Counted from the stretch's first letter, positions 8,111-17,704 are shown. The stretch is 64,000 bases of DNA from G051903925 sp051903925 (GCF_051903925.1 NZ_CP173678.1:558001-622000); one strand, 5' to 3'. Program-made: numbers and translations. The notes: generated by a model from the sequence alone, not told the origin.

Positions 8111-9346
8111 ATGCGCGTCGCGATCTTCGTCGAGCAGCCGGCAACCGCCGGCGGCGGCTTCCAGCAGACGCTGTCGACCGTAGTCGCCCTGGCGGAGGGA
8201 CTGAAAGGGCACGAGGTGATGGTCCTGGCGCCGCGCGGCGACATCGCCCAGGCCTTCGCGCGGCACGGCATCGCGACCCATCTCTATCCCGACGGTCCCG
8301 TGGCGCGGTTGCTGGAGGTGCTGCCAGCCCTGCTGCCACAGGCCGAGCGGGTCCTGGCCGGCCTGCGCCGCCTGGGCCTGCGCGGACTGGGGCGCGGGCT
8401 GGACCGCCGGCTGGCGGCGCTGGGCGTCGACCTGGCCGTGTTCAACCTGGCGTCGACGACCGCGCTGCGCCTGGCCGAGCATCCCTTCGTCGTGACCGTC
8501 TGGGACCTGTGCCACCGCGACCACCCGGAATTCCCGGAAGTCGCAGGCAGCCGCGAGTTCGAACGGCGCGAGCAGGTGCTGAACGCGATCCTGCCCAAGG
8601 CCATCGCCGTCATCGCCAACGCCCCCGGCGGCGCGGCGCAGATCGCCGCCACCTACGCCGTCGATCCCGGCCGCATCCGCGTCGTGCCCTTCCTGCCGGC
8701 GCTGGCGACGCGCCGGCACGCCGCGGGCCAGGGCAGCGTGACCGCGGCACAGGTCCGCGCGCGGTACGGCCTGCCGGACGCATTCGCCTTCTATCCAGCC
8801 AATCCCTGGCCACACAAGAACCACGTCTATCTGCTGGAGGCGGTGGCCCTGCTGGAACGACGGCACGGCGTGCGCCTGGACATCGTCCTCAGCGGCGGCG
8901 CGGCAGCGGGCTTTGCGCATGTCGAGGATCGCGCCCGTGCCCTGGGCATCGCCGATCGGGTGCACATCCTGGGCTTTGTCGCGGACGAGGCCATGCCGGC
9001 GCTCTATGAATGCGCGACGATGCTGGTCATGCCGACCTATTTCGGGCCGACCAACCTGCCTCCGCTGGAGGCTGCCCTGCTGGGCTGCCCCGTCATCTAT
9101 GCCGACACGGCGTCCTTCCGGGCGCAGATGGGGCCGGCCGCCCTCTATTGCGACCTGGCCGATCCGGCGTCGCTGGCCGAACACATGCACAGGATCGTGA
9201 CGGACCCGGCCTGCGCCACGCAGTTGCGCCAGGCCGGGCGGGAGCTGGCGGCTGGCCTTGACGGGGACGCCTATGCCCGCGAGTTCCAGCAGGTCTTCGA
9301 CGACTTTGCCTGGAAGCGGCGCCTATGGCCCGCGCGCGCCTCCTGA
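8111..9346 (+). CDS. glycosyltransferase family 4-type
   Basis: A GT-B-fold glycosyltransferase of 411 residues, cytoplasmic or membrane-associated. The C-terminal donor domain has NPWPHKNHVYLLEAV (about 235-250), GFVADEAMPALYECA and PTYFGPTNLPPLEAALLGCPVIY, which is the E-x7-E-type nucleotide-sugar site region of GT4 enzymes. The N-terminal half begins MRVAIFVEQPATAGGGFQQT, a typical glycine-rich loop. It closes the plus-strand unit that starts with SxtJ. Its last 24 bases overlap the end of the convergent flippase gene. Donor and acceptor are not predictable. Confidence 0.88.
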   Translation: MRVAIFVEQPATAGGGFQQTLSTVVALAEGLKGHEVMVLAPRGDIAQAFARHGIATHLYPDGPVARLLEVLPALLPQAERVLAGLRRLGLRGLGRGLDRRLAALGVDLAVFNLASTTALRLAEHPFVVTVWDLCHRDHPEFPEVAGSREFERREQVLNAILPKAIAVIANAPGGAAQIAATYAVDPGRIRVVPFLPALATRRHAAGQGSVTAAQVRARYGLPDAFAFYPANPWPHKNHVYLLEAVALLERRHGVRLDIVLSGGAAAGFAHVEDRARALGIADRVHILGFVADEAMPALYECATMLVMPTYFGPTNLPPLEAALLGCPVIYADTASFRAQMGPAALYCDLADPASLAEHMHRIVTDPACATQLRQAGRELAAGLDGDAYAREFQQVFDDFAWKRRLWPARAS

Positions 9347-10813
9347 CATCAGGTCCAGGAACAGGCTGCGGTCCAGGCCGCCCAGCAGCGCCAGCACGGC
9401 GAAATAGAGGCCCGCCGCCAGGGGCACGGCCAGCAGGACGATTCCGGCCGGCAGCGTCGCCGGGGCGGCGACCGGAAAGCCCAGCAGCGCCAGGCCCAGT
9501 GCCATGATCCCCGCCGCGGCCAGCGCGCGGGCCACCAGGCCGTATCGCCAGTGCACCGGCCAGTGCGCCCGGGCGAAGCGGACCGCATAGGCCCCGGCCA
9601 GGGCATAGCCCACCAGGGTCGTCGCCGCCGGCACGACCAGGCCCGGATAGTGCGGCAGCAGCAGCGCGCACAGGCCCAGGCTGACCCCGATCGCGATCAG
9701 GTTCGCCTCCAGAACCTGCCGTGTCCGCCCCAGGACGAAGGCGGCATAGCTGACCAGGATCATGATGCCATAGGGAACGGCCGCCAGGGAGACCAGCGGC
9801 ATGACCAGGCGGCTGGCCTCCGCCGCGGCGGGCGTGGCCAGCAGCGCGACCAGGCTGGGGCCGACCATCGTGCAGCCGGCGACGAATGGGATCGCCACGA
9901 TCAGGAACAGGTGCATGAACCGGTCGAACAGGCGCGATGCCCCGGCCTGGTCGCCGGCATCGACCAGCCGCGACAGGGCAGGCGGCAGCACGATGCCGAA
10001 ATACTTGGGCAGGAAGCACAGCAGGATCGCCAGCTGGTACGCGGGCTGGTACTGGCCCACGGCGGCAACCGACAGGAACAGCGCGATCAGGTAACGGTCG
10101 CCTGCGGCCAGGACCAGATCGGCCACGAATTCCAGGACCAGGGGAAAGCCCGTCCGCGCCTGGCGCACGAAGTCGCCGATCCTCTGTCGCGGGCGGGACA
10201 ATCCCGTCTCGCGCAGCGCGGCGCCAAGCACGGGCACGGCGACCAGCAGCAGCGCCACCACCTGCAACGCCACCACAAGGTCCAGCGACAGGGGCACGCC
10301 AAGGATCGCGGCACCGGCAACCGCGGCGGTATAGAGCACCACGTGGCCCAGCGTCGCCGCGTTGAACACGCCCAGGCGGAGCGTGTAGCGGAAATAGTCG
10401 GTGCCCTGGGCCAGCAGGAACAGCGCCACCAGCCATGCCGCGATCCAGGCCGGCGACACGGCAAGCCCCGGGCCCAGCAGGGCCGCGCCCAGGGCTGGCA
10501 TGACCGCGATCAGCGCGCCGCAGAACAGGGTGATGGTGCCCGCCTGGAACCACAATTGCGGCATCATCAGCGCGGACCGCTCGGCCATGCCATGGGCCGC
10601 CGGCAGGTTGCGCCAATAGCCGTAGCGCGTGCCGAAGCCCGAGATCCCAAGCAGCAGGGTCAGCATCGCCCCCAGCAGGACATAGGCACCATAGACCGCC
10701 TCGCCCGCCAGCTTGATGATGATCGGCATGACGATCAGGCCCCGCGCATAGAACAGCGCCTGGACCAGGATCCCGAAGACAAGCTGGCGGCCCACGCGGG
10801 GCGGTTCGGCCAT
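9323..10813 (-). CDS. oligosaccharide flippase (Wzx/MATE-like, MOP superfamily)
   Basis: An inner-membrane protein of 496 residues with about twelve to fourteen hydrophobic helices from residue 10 to 480, starting GRQLVFGILVQALFYARGL. It should flip undecaprenyl-linked repeat units to the periplasm. It is the last gene of a minus-strand unit with the sulfotransferase (3 bp upstream) and the acyltransferase, and its 3' end overlaps the convergent glycosyltransferase by 24 bp. No Wzy polymerase is seen in the window, so polymerisation genes may lie elsewhere or the product may not be a Wzy-dependent polymer. Confidence 0.85.
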   Translation of the reverse strand: MAEPPRVGRQLVFGILVQALFYARGLIVMPIIIKLAGEAVYGAYVLLGAMLTLLLGISGFGTRYGYWRNLPAAHGMAERSALMMPQLWFQAGTITLFCGALIAVMPALGAALLGPGLAVSPAWIAAWLVALFLLAQGTDYFRYTLRLGVFNAATLGHVVLYTAAVAGAAILGVPLSLDLVVALQVVALLLVAVPVLGAALRETGLSRPRQRIGDFVRQARTGFPLVLEFVADLVLAAGDRYLIALFLSVAAVGQYQPAYQLAILLCFLPKYFGIVLPPALSRLVDAGDQAGASRLFDRFMHLFLIVAIPFVAGCTMVGPSLVALLATPAAAEASRLVMPLVSLAAVPYGIMILVSYAAFVLGRTRQVLEANLIAIGVSLGLCALLLPHYPGLVVPAATTLVGYALAGAYAVRFARAHWPVHWRYGLVARALAAAGIMALGLALLGFPVAAPATLPAGIVLLAVPLAAGLYFAVLALLGGLDRSLFLDLMSGGARGP

Positions 10814-10816
10814 CCC

Positions 10817-11632
10817 TCAATCCGTGGAATAGCCCAGGCGCCGCAGCAGCGGCCCGGCGCGCGCGACGACCTGCCGGGCAACGGCAGGCGGCAGCGTCAC
10901 GCGCGCCGTCGTCGCACCGTCCGGCGCCGGCCCGGCCGTGGCCGGCCGGACAAAGGCCAAGCCGCCCGTCGCGGGGTGGCGCGCGTTGAAGGCCGCCTCA
11001 TCCGCCCGCATGGCGGCCAGGGTGCAGCGCTCGGCCGCCGCCGCCAGCAGGGCCGCATCCGGCGCCCAGCCCAGGGCGCGCAGGCAATGGCCCAGTTCCC
11101 CGGCCGGGTCGGCGGCCAGGTCCTCATAGCGCAGCAGCATCATGGCGACCGACGGCGGCGTCCGGTCCAGCCAGCCCTCGACATGCGCGCACCAGGCATC
11201 GATGCCGAAGCGGCGATCCTCGACCAGTGCCTCGATCGGGCCGGCGAACTGGCCCAGCTGGGTCAGGAACACATGGTACGACGGCAGGACGTGGCGGGGG
11301 TCCCGCACCAGGTAGATCAGCTTCTTGTAAGCCGGCGTGAAGGTCGCGTGGCTCTTCAACAGGCGGTGGCCCAGGCCCGCCAGCGCTGGCGGCCCCAGTC
11401 GGGTCCGGGTGTGGATGTCGGGGACGAAGTCCTCGACGTTGAAGAACGTCGCCCGCCGTTCGTCCCCCGCCCGCAGCAGCAGCGCATTGGCCAGCAGGTA
11501 GGACAGGAAGGTCACGCCAGAGCGGGGGAAATCGACCAGGAACAGGTCGGCATGATCGACCGGGCGGGGCAGGACAGAGCGTGCCCGCCAATGCTCCAGC
11601 TGTTCCCGTATGGCGCTGCGCAGCCTTTGCAT
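10817..11632 (-). CDS. sulfotransferase domain protein
   Basis: A protein of 271 residues predicted to transfer sulfate from PAPS to a hydroxyl. The 5'-phosphosulfate loop is FPRSGVTFL (residues 35-43) and the 3'-phosphate site is LVRDPRHVLPSYHVFL, both diagnostic for sulfotransfer_1. No signal peptide is seen, so it acts in the cytoplasm before export. The ATG at 11632 places the P-loop at the usual distance; the longer frame to 11794 would run into the acyltransferase gene. It is 3 bp from the flippase and 17 bp from the acyltransferase, which suggests the exported unit is sulfated. PAPS-forming genes are not in the window. Confidence 0.87.
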   Translation of the reverse strand: MQRLRSAIREQLEHWRARSVLPRPVDHADLFLVDFPRSGVTFLSYLLANALLLRAGDERRATFFNVEDFVPDIHTRTRLGPPALAGLGHRLLKSHATFTPAYKKLIYLVRDPRHVLPSYHVFLTQLGQFAGPIEALVEDRRFGIDAWCAHVEGWLDRTPPSVAMMLLRYEDLAADPAGELGHCLRALGWAPDAALLAAAAERCTLAAMRADEAAFNARHPATGGLAFVRPATAGPAPDGATTARVTLPPAVARQVVARAGPLLRRLGYSTD

Positions 11633-11649
11633 GCGATCCCCGGCCCCGC

Positions 11650-13665
11650 TCAGTCCGGCCCGTCCGGCGGCGTCCCGTCGATGTACGGCAGCAGGAGACT
11701 GACCGGCAAGCGCGAGCCGGGCACGCTGACATGGTTGTTGTCCCGGTACAGCGGCACGGCACCATCCAGCGTGGCACAGGTCTCCCCCCGGCACATCGCC
11801 TCCACCGGCCTGATCCGCACCAGGCGCCCCGGCGGCCGCGCCGTGATCCCGTCCAGGACGGCCAGGACCGCGCGGTTATAGGACCGGTAGTGCTCCAGCG
11901 TCATGGCCGGCGCCTCGACCCGGCCCTGCTGCCAGAGCGCCAGTGCTGCGCGGCGCGGGATGTTGTGGCCGCCTGTCGGCACCGGATCATAGAGATGGAC
12001 GACCTTGCCCGCCGCCGTCAGCGCCGCCACGGCCTTCTGCAGGCCGGCAGCCAGGACCGCGGCGCCCGCCGCATCGTCCAGGACAGGGCCGCCCGGCACG
12101 CGCAGGCGGACCGCGCGCCGTGGGTCGGCCTCGTCCGGTGGCTGGAACGACGTCGCGCCGAAATAGTGCGCGTAGTATCCCACCAGGACGACATGGCGAA
12201 TGGACGGCGTGGCCAGCACCTGCGCCAGCACCTGCGCATTGTGCCTGGGGCACAGTCCCCAGCGGATGCCCGTGGTGTCCAGGTCAAGCGCCGGCGGACA
12301 GCCCGGCAGCGTCCCGAACAGCAGGCCGTGGCCCCGCTCCGCCAGGGCCTGCGACAGGGCGGGCGCCAGAGCGATCGCGTGGCTGTCCCCCCACAGCGCC
12401 CAGGTGGCCGGCCGCGTCGTGTCGCCCAGCCGGCAATAGCTGTTCGTCCGCGCGCGCCGGTCATAGTCGGCACCGGAATTGCCGCACTCCGGGGTGCCCG
12501 CGAAGCGCGACGTGGCAAAGGCCGCGACCTCGCGCGCGGCCGGGGGCAGGCGCTGCGGCCAGCCGCCGGACAGCATCAGCGCAAGGCCCAGGGCGCCCTG
12601 GGCCGCCAGCACGGCCACAGCGGACGGCGCAAGGGCGCGGCGCCCGGGCAGCGCCCGCCGGCGCCGGAACGGTTCCTCGACCAGGCGCCAGGACAGCGTG
12701 GCGACGGCCAGGCACACCGCCACCACCGCCAGCGAGGTCGGCGCATCCAGCGGCCACGGGCTCCAGTAGCGCCACAGGAACCAGATCGGCAGGTGCCACA
12801 GGTACAGCGAATACGAGATGCGGCCCAGGAACCGCACCGGCCCCAGGCTCAGCAGCCGACGGCCAAGTGTCGCCGACGCCTGGCCCGACCAAATCACCAG
12901 TGCCGCCGCAAGGCATGGCACCAGGGCGGCAAAGCCCGGATAGGTCACCGCGTGGTCATAGGTCAGCGACGCCAGGACGATCAGGCCCAGCCCGGCAAGC
13001 CCCGCTCCCTCCTGGATCCAGCGCGCCCGGGCCGGCCCGGGCGGCAGCATGGCCAGGATGCCGCCCAGTCCAAAGGCCCAGGCCCGCGACGGCGCCTGGA
13101 AATAGGCGGCCCCCGGATAGGCCACCGACCACCAGGCCGAGATCGCGAACGAGGCAAGCGTTCCCACCACCAGCCAGGCCAGCGGCCGCTTGCGGATCGC
13201 CAGCATGACGAGGGGATAGACCAGGTAGAACTGCACCTCGACCGAGATCGACCAGGTGTGGATCAGGAACGAGCCGACGTCGGTGAAGTACTCGGTGACC
13301 CGGTCCAGATAGAGGTTCGAGGCGAACACGCTCAGGCTGGCGACCACGGCGCCCAGCCCCTCCAGATCGCGCGGCAGCAGGATCAGCGTGCCCGCCAATG
13401 CCACGACGATCGACATCACGCTGATCGCCGGGACCAGGCGGCGCGCCCGTGATTCGTAGAAATCCCACAGGCTGAACCGGCCCGCCGCCAGCTGGCGCGC
13501 CAGCAGCCTGGTGACGACGAAACCGGAAATGACAAAGAACACGTCAACGGCGATATAGCCGCCGGGCAATGCCATCATCCAGAAGTGGTAGACGACGACC
13601 AGCGCCACGGCGACACCGCGCAGACCTTCGACATCGGGGCGAAAGTCGGGAACAGGTGTCGTCAT
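11650..13665 (-). CDS. acyltransferase 3 family protein with C-terminal SGNH domain (OafA/YrhL type)
   Basis: A polytopic membrane O-acyltransferase of 671 residues. The N-terminal acyltransferase_3 domain (about 8-350, ten or more helices) begins FRPDVEGLRGVAVALVVVYHF with the conserved Arg/His and contains SVEVQFYLVYPL. The C-terminal SGNH domain (about 400-670) has ALWGDSHAIALAPALS and a late DNNHVS for the D-x-x-H pair. Proteins of this two-domain form acetylate O-antigens and other exopolysaccharides, the first domain moving the acyl group across the membrane and the second transferring it. It heads the minus-strand unit with the sulfotransferase and flippase and is divergent from the cupin gene. 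Confidence 0.92.
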   Translation of the reverse strand: MTTPVPDFRPDVEGLRGVAVALVVVYHFWMMALPGGYIAVDVFFVISGFVVTRLLARQLAAGRFSLWDFYESRARRLVPAISVMSIVVALAGTLILLPRDLEGLGAVVASLSVFASNLYLDRVTEYFTDVGSFLIHTWSISVEVQFYLVYPLVMLAIRKRPLAWLVVGTLASFAISAWWSVAYPGAAYFQAPSRAWAFGLGGILAMLPPGPARARWIQEGAGLAGLGLIVLASLTYDHAVTYPGFAALVPCLAAALVIWSGQASATLGRRLLSLGPVRFLGRISYSLYLWHLPIWFLWRYWSPWPLDAPTSLAVVAVCLAVATLSWRLVEEPFRRRRALPGRRALAPSAVAVLAAQGALGLALMLSGGWPQRLPPAAREVAAFATSRFAGTPECGNSGADYDRRARTNSYCRLGDTTRPATWALWGDSHAIALAPALSQALAERGHGLLFGTLPGCPPALDLDTTGIRWGLCPRHNAQVLAQVLATPSIRHVVLVGYYAHYFGATSFQPPDEADPRRAVRLRVPGGPVLDDAAGAAVLAAGLQKAVAALTAAGKVVHLYDPVPTGGHNIPRRAALALWQQGRVEAPAMTLEHYRSYNRAVLAVLDGITARPPGRLVRIRPVEAMCRGETCATLDGAVPLYRDNNHVSVPGSRLPVSLLLPYIDGTPPDGPD

Positions 13666-13918
13666 GGGCCCCAGGATCGGCGGATTTCATTCCTGTCGCA
13701 TATCATCCTGATTCCCTGCCTGTGCCGCCTGCCCAAGCCACCCTGACCTGCTTTCCTCTGCCCGTCGCATGGGGCACATTGGCGCGCGCGACGCAATGCC
13801 GGCAGCGGATCCGGGTCCGCCGTCACCCCTGCACCCGACTGGAACCGACCACGCCCATGCACCCCTGGTACGACCCGGCCCGGCGGGCCAGCCCTGCGCA
13901 CGCCACGGACACGACAGG
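13666..13918. promoter_or_regulatory. divergent intergenic region
   Basis: 253 bp between the acyltransferase (minus) and the cupin gene (plus). Both promoters must lie here. By eye it holds no clear palindrome, RNA gene or extra ORF with a ribosome-binding site. Confidence 0.4.
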
Positions 13919-14347
13919 ATGATCGAACGGATCGACCACGGGGACATGCTGCTGGCCCTGATTCTGCGCGCCGAGGTCCGGCAGCAGGGCGTCACGTTCT
14001 TCACGCCGCCCGAACTGTCGCAACAGCTTGCCTATATCGCGCATCCCCAGGGCCACCAGATCCAGCCCCATACCCACAAGCCGGTGACACGCGAAGTCCA
14101 CAACACGCAGGAGGTGCTGTTCCTGCGCCGTGGCCGCCTGCGCGTCGACTTCTATGACACCACGCAGCGCTACCTGTGCAGCCGCGAACTGGCAGCCGGC
14201 GACGTCATCCTGCTGGCCGCCGGCGGGCACGGCTTCGAGGTGCTGGAGGCCGTCGAGATGTTCGAGGTCAAGCAGGGCCCCTATGACGACAGCCATGACA
14301 AGGAGCGCTTTGCCGGGATCGCCGCCGACCAGGTGAAATGGGCCTGA
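13919..14347 (+). CDS. cupin-fold small protein, sugar-pathway type
   Basis: A protein of 142 residues with a single cupin barrel. The metal-site pattern appears in IQPHTHKPVTREVHNTQEVLFL (about 43-64: His-x-His, then Glu) and the second motif in GGHGFEVL. No signal peptide or membrane segment is visible. It stands 13 bp before the DegT-family aminotransferase, so a role in forming or modifying an amino-sugar precursor is likely, although metal-binding cupins near glycan genes have varied functions. The frame is open upstream to 13769, but the ATG at 13919 gives a normal cupin start. Confidence 0.75.
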   Translation: MIERIDHGDMLLALILRAEVRQQGVTFFTPPELSQQLAYIAHPQGHQIQPHTHKPVTREVHNTQEVLFLRRGRLRVDFYDTTQRYLCSRELAAGDVILLAAGGHGFEVLEAVEMFEVKQGPYDDSHDKERFAGIAADQVKWA

Positions 14348-14360
14348 GCGCCACGACCCG

Positions 14361-15488
14361 ATGACGCAGGCCAATACCCCGATCCCGGTCAACACGCCGC
14401 TGCTGATCGGCAACGAACGCCGCTACCTGGCCGACTGCATCGATAGCGGCTGGATCTCGTCCGAGGGGCCCTATGTGGCGCGCTTCGAGGCAGCGGTGGC
14501 GGCCGGCTGCGCGCGGCGTCACGGGATCGCCGTCGCCAACGGCTCGGCCGCCCTTGACGTGGCCGTGGCGGCACTTGGCCTGGGGCCGGGGGACGAGGTC
14601 ATCCTGCCCAGCTTCACGATCGTATCCTGTGTCCTGGCCGTCCTCCATGCCGGGGCCACGCCGGTCGTCGTCGACTGCGATCCGCTCGAGTGGACGCTCG
14701 ACATCGGTCATGCGGCGGCGGCCGTAACGCCGCGTACCCGGGCGATCATGGCGGTTCACATGTATGGCCTGCCGGTCGACATGACGGCCCTGCTGGCCCT
14801 GGCCGCGCGCCATGGCCTGGCAGTGATCGAGGACGCGGCCCAGGCCCATGGCCAGACCTGCGACGGCCGGCCGTGCGGCGGCCTGGGCACGATCAGCACG
14901 TTCAGCTTCTATCCCAACAAGCTGGTGACCACAGGCGAAGGCGGCATGGTCCTGACCGACGATCCGGCCCTGGCCGAGCGCTGCCGCAGCCTGCGCAACC
15001 TGTGCTTCGACAGCCGCCGCCGCTTCGTGCACGAGGCGATGGGCTGGAACGTCCGCATGTCGAACCTCCAGGCAGCAGTCGGCCTGGCCCAGGTGGAGCG
15101 CCTGGACCAGACGGTCGTGCGCAAGCGGGCGATCGGGCACCGCTACCGCCAGGGACTGGCCGGCCTGGCCGGGGTGCAGCAGCCGCTGGCTGCGACGGCG
15201 CGGGCGGAGAACCTCTATTGGGTCTATGGGCTGGTCCTCGATGGCGGGCGCACGCACGACGCGGAGGCCGCCATGGCACGCCTGGGCCAGCGCGGCATCG
15301 CCACCCGGCCCTTCTTCTGGCCCATGCATGAACAGCCGGTCTTCCGGCGCATGGGCCTGTTCGCCGACACAGCCTGCCCCGTGGCCGAGCATCTGGCGCG
15401 GCGCGGTTTCTACCTGCCGTCCGGCGTCGGCCTGACGGACGCACAGGTCGACCGCGTCGTGGCGGACGTCCACGCCGTCCTGACATGA
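14361..15488 (+). CDS. DegT/DnrJ/EryC1/StrS family aminotransferase
   Basis: A PLP-dependent sugar aminotransferase of 375 residues. The Schiff-base lysine is Lys187 in FSFYPNKLVTTGEGG, and VIEDAAQAHG (Asp158) contacts the cofactor nitrogen. NGSAALDVAVAALG (about 60-73) is the phosphate-cup region. The enzyme would convert a keto sugar nucleotide to an amino sugar for the local glycan. It follows the cupin gene by 13 bp and its stop overlaps the next start (ATGA at 15485), so cupin, aminotransferase and two-domain glycosyltransferase form one operon. Confidence 0.93.
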   Translation: MTQANTPIPVNTPLLIGNERRYLADCIDSGWISSEGPYVARFEAAVAAGCARRHGIAVANGSAALDVAVAALGLGPGDEVILPSFTIVSCVLAVLHAGATPVVVDCDPLEWTLDIGHAAAAVTPRTRAIMAVHMYGLPVDMTALLALAARHGLAVIEDAAQAHGQTCDGRPCGGLGTISTFSFYPNKLVTTGEGGMVLTDDPALAERCRSLRNLCFDSRRRFVHEAMGWNVRMSNLQAAVGLAQVERLDQTVVRKRAIGHRYRQGLAGLAGVQQPLAATARAENLYWVYGLVLDGGRTHDAEAAMARLGQRGIATRPFFWPMHEQPVFRRMGLFADTACPVAEHLARRGFYLPSGVGLTDAQVDRVVADVHAVLT

Positions 15489-17704
15489 CGGAGCCCGCCG
15501 CCAGGCCCACGATCCTGTTCAACGCCCACCCGCTGCACCTCTTCCTGGCCAGCGCATACTTCTATTGCTGGGAGTTGGGATCACGCTTCGACGTCGTGCT
15601 CCTGGTCCCACGGGGGGGAGAGGACCATCCCGGGATCCGGGCCCTGCTCGACCAGGGCCGCGTCCGCGAGACGGTCGCGATGCCGTCGCCCCGGCAATCC
15701 TGGGCGCTCCATCGCTGGGCAGCGCGCACTGCGCCGCGGCTGCTGGCCCGGGTGCGCCCGGTGGCCGTCGTCCAGAGCAACTTCCAGTACCATTTCAACA
15801 AGTCGCTGTTCCGGGCGGCGGGCGCCCTGCGTCCGGCGCCATTGCGGATCGTCTATCTCAGCGGCGTGGCCCAGCGCCATGTCCCCGTCGAACGCGTCCT
15901 GCGCGAGGTCAACGAGTCCCACATCATCAGCCTGGGCCGCCGGCTGCCGCTGGCGCCACCGGGCCTGGCCCGGGCGCTGTACCGGGTTCGCGGTGCGGTG
16001 CGCTACCACCTCGACCATGCCGTCCTGCCGCTGCTGCTGACCGGGCGCCCCCTGGCGCCGACCCTGCACGAGACGGCGGGCCGGATCGTCAGCCGCACTA
16101 CGGCTGGCCTTGTCGACGCCTTCCTCTGCTACGGCGAGGCCGACCGGCAGGCCCTGCTGGAGGAAACGGACGACGCCGCCGCGATCCATCTGATCGAGCA
16201 TCCCGCGACCGCCGCGGGGCAGGCCGTTTGCGCCCTTGCCATCCCGGCGGGTGGAGAGGCGGGCGCCATCGTTGCCCTGCCGTCGCGCAGCTACGACTAC
16301 GAACGCCTGGACGGCGACGCCTGGGCGACGGAGGCCGATCGCGTTGCCGACCTGTGGGCTGCCGCGCTCGACGCGATCCGCGCCCGCCTGGGCGCACGTC
16401 CCATCCTGTGGAAGCTGCATCCGGGCCGCTCTGGCGATCCCGTCATGGCGCGCGTGACCCAGGTCCTGGCTGCCGCCCTGCCTGGCTTCACGGTCATTCC
16501 GCCTGCCCGCGCGGCCGAAGACCTGATCTGTGCGGCCGGCGCCGTGGTCGGCGACACCTCGACCGCGATCGTCTGGGCCGCGCGCCTTGGCGGCCGGCCG
16601 GTCTTCAGCCTGGATCTGTTCGACGTGCCCGGCGGGGCAGAGATGGAGCGCTATCCCGGAATCACCATGGTGCGCGGCGCGGCCGACCTCGCCCGCCTGG
16701 CGGACCTGGAGCCGACCCCGCCCGGCGCACGGCAGCCCGCCCTGCTGGAGCTGCTGCCCCGCCTGCTTCAGCAGCACCAGGCCGGCGCGACAGCCCCGTC
16801 CGGCGACTGGCCGACCATCGCGGAGTACCAGCGGTGCTCCCCGCATCCCGCCCGACTGGCCGGCGGCAGCCGGACCCGTCGCCGCGCCGATCGGCCGGCG
16901 CCACGGCTCAGTGTCATCACGATCTGCCGCAATGCCCATGCCACGCTGGACGCCACCATCGACAGCGTCCTGGGCCAGGACCTGGCGGCGGAGACGGAAT
17001 ACATCCTGGTCGACGGCCAGTCGCAGGACGGCACGCTGGACATCGTGCGCCGGCGCGAGGGCGATTTCGACCAATGGCTGTCCGAGCCCGACGCCGGCAT
17101 CAGCGACGCCTTCAACAAGGGCATCGCCCTGGCCCGCGGCGCCTATGTCGCCATCCTGAACGCCGACGACCGCATCGACCCGGACTATTATCGCCGGGCC
17201 GTGGCCGCCCTGGACGCCAGCGACGCGGCCTATGCCTTTGGCGACCTGCGGGTCGAGCGGGTTGATGGCACGTCGTTCATCCAGCTGGGCGATCCGGACT
17301 ATGCCCGGCACATCCATCGCGTGATGCCGCGCCTGCACCACCCGACCGTGGTCGTCCGCCGGACGATGTACGAACGGTACGGCCTGTTCCGCCGCGACCT
17401 GCGCTTTGCCATGGACTACGAATTCCTGCTGCGCCTGCATCGGCTGGGCCAGCACGGCGTGCACGTGCCCGGCTCGATGGCGACGCATCGGCAGGGCGGG
17501 GTGTCCCACCGCCACTACCTGGCCGCGACGACGGAAATGCGCCGCATCGCCAGCGCCGCAGGCGCGCCCGGGGCCGCCTGGGCGACCTGGACCTATCACG
17601 TGGTCAAGATGTCGACGCGACGCCTGCTCGACCACCTGGTCGGCCCGCGCCTCGTCCGCCGCCTCTGGGCGCTGCAGAAGCAGGGCCTGAAGCGCGACCC
17701 CTGA
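15485..17704 (+). CDS. two-domain glycosyltransferase: N-terminal GT-B-like domain fused to a C-terminal GT2 domain
   Basis: A protein of 739 residues. Residues 1-440 look like a GT-B-type transferase of the poly-/sialyl- or glycerophosphate-transferase kind, with ILWKLHPGRSGDPV (HP motif) and VVGDTSTAIVWAARLGGRPV (S/T box). A Ser/Arg/Pro-rich linker follows, then a GT2 domain from about residue 472: LSVITICRNAHATLDATI, YILVDGQSQDGTLDIV, GISDAFNKGIALARG and LNADDRIDPDYY (acidic metal site). The protein probably adds two successive residues in one pass. It is coupled to the aminotransferase by a 4-bp overlap, so one added sugar could be the amino sugar made there. The N-domain family assignment is less certain than the GT2 call. 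Confidence 0.8.
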   Translation: MTEPAARPTILFNAHPLHLFLASAYFYCWELGSRFDVVLLVPRGGEDHPGIRALLDQGRVRETVAMPSPRQSWALHRWAARTAPRLLARVRPVAVVQSNFQYHFNKSLFRAAGALRPAPLRIVYLSGVAQRHVPVERVLREVNESHIISLGRRLPLAPPGLARALYRVRGAVRYHLDHAVLPLLLTGRPLAPTLHETAGRIVSRTTAGLVDAFLCYGEADRQALLEETDDAAAIHLIEHPATAAGQAVCALAIPAGGEAGAIVALPSRSYDYERLDGDAWATEADRVADLWAAALDAIRARLGARPILWKLHPGRSGDPVMARVTQVLAAALPGFTVIPPARAAEDLICAAGAVVGDTSTAIVWAARLGGRPVFSLDLFDVPGGAEMERYPGITMVRGAADLARLADLEPTPPGARQPALLELLPRLLQQHQAGATAPSGDWPTIAEYQRCSPHPARLAGGSRTRRRADRPAPRLSVITICRNAHATLDATIDSVLGQDLAAETEYILVDGQSQDGTLDIVRRREGDFDQWLSEPDAGISDAFNKGIALARGAYVAILNADDRIDPDYYRRAVAALDASDAAYAFGDLRVERVDGTSFIQLGDPDYARHIHRVMPRLHHPTVVVRRTMYERYGLFRRDLRFAMDYEFLLRLHRLGQHGVHVPGSMATHRQGGVSHRHYLAATTEMRRIASAAGAPGAAWATWTYHVVKMSTRRLLDHLVGPRLVRRLWALQKQGLKRDP

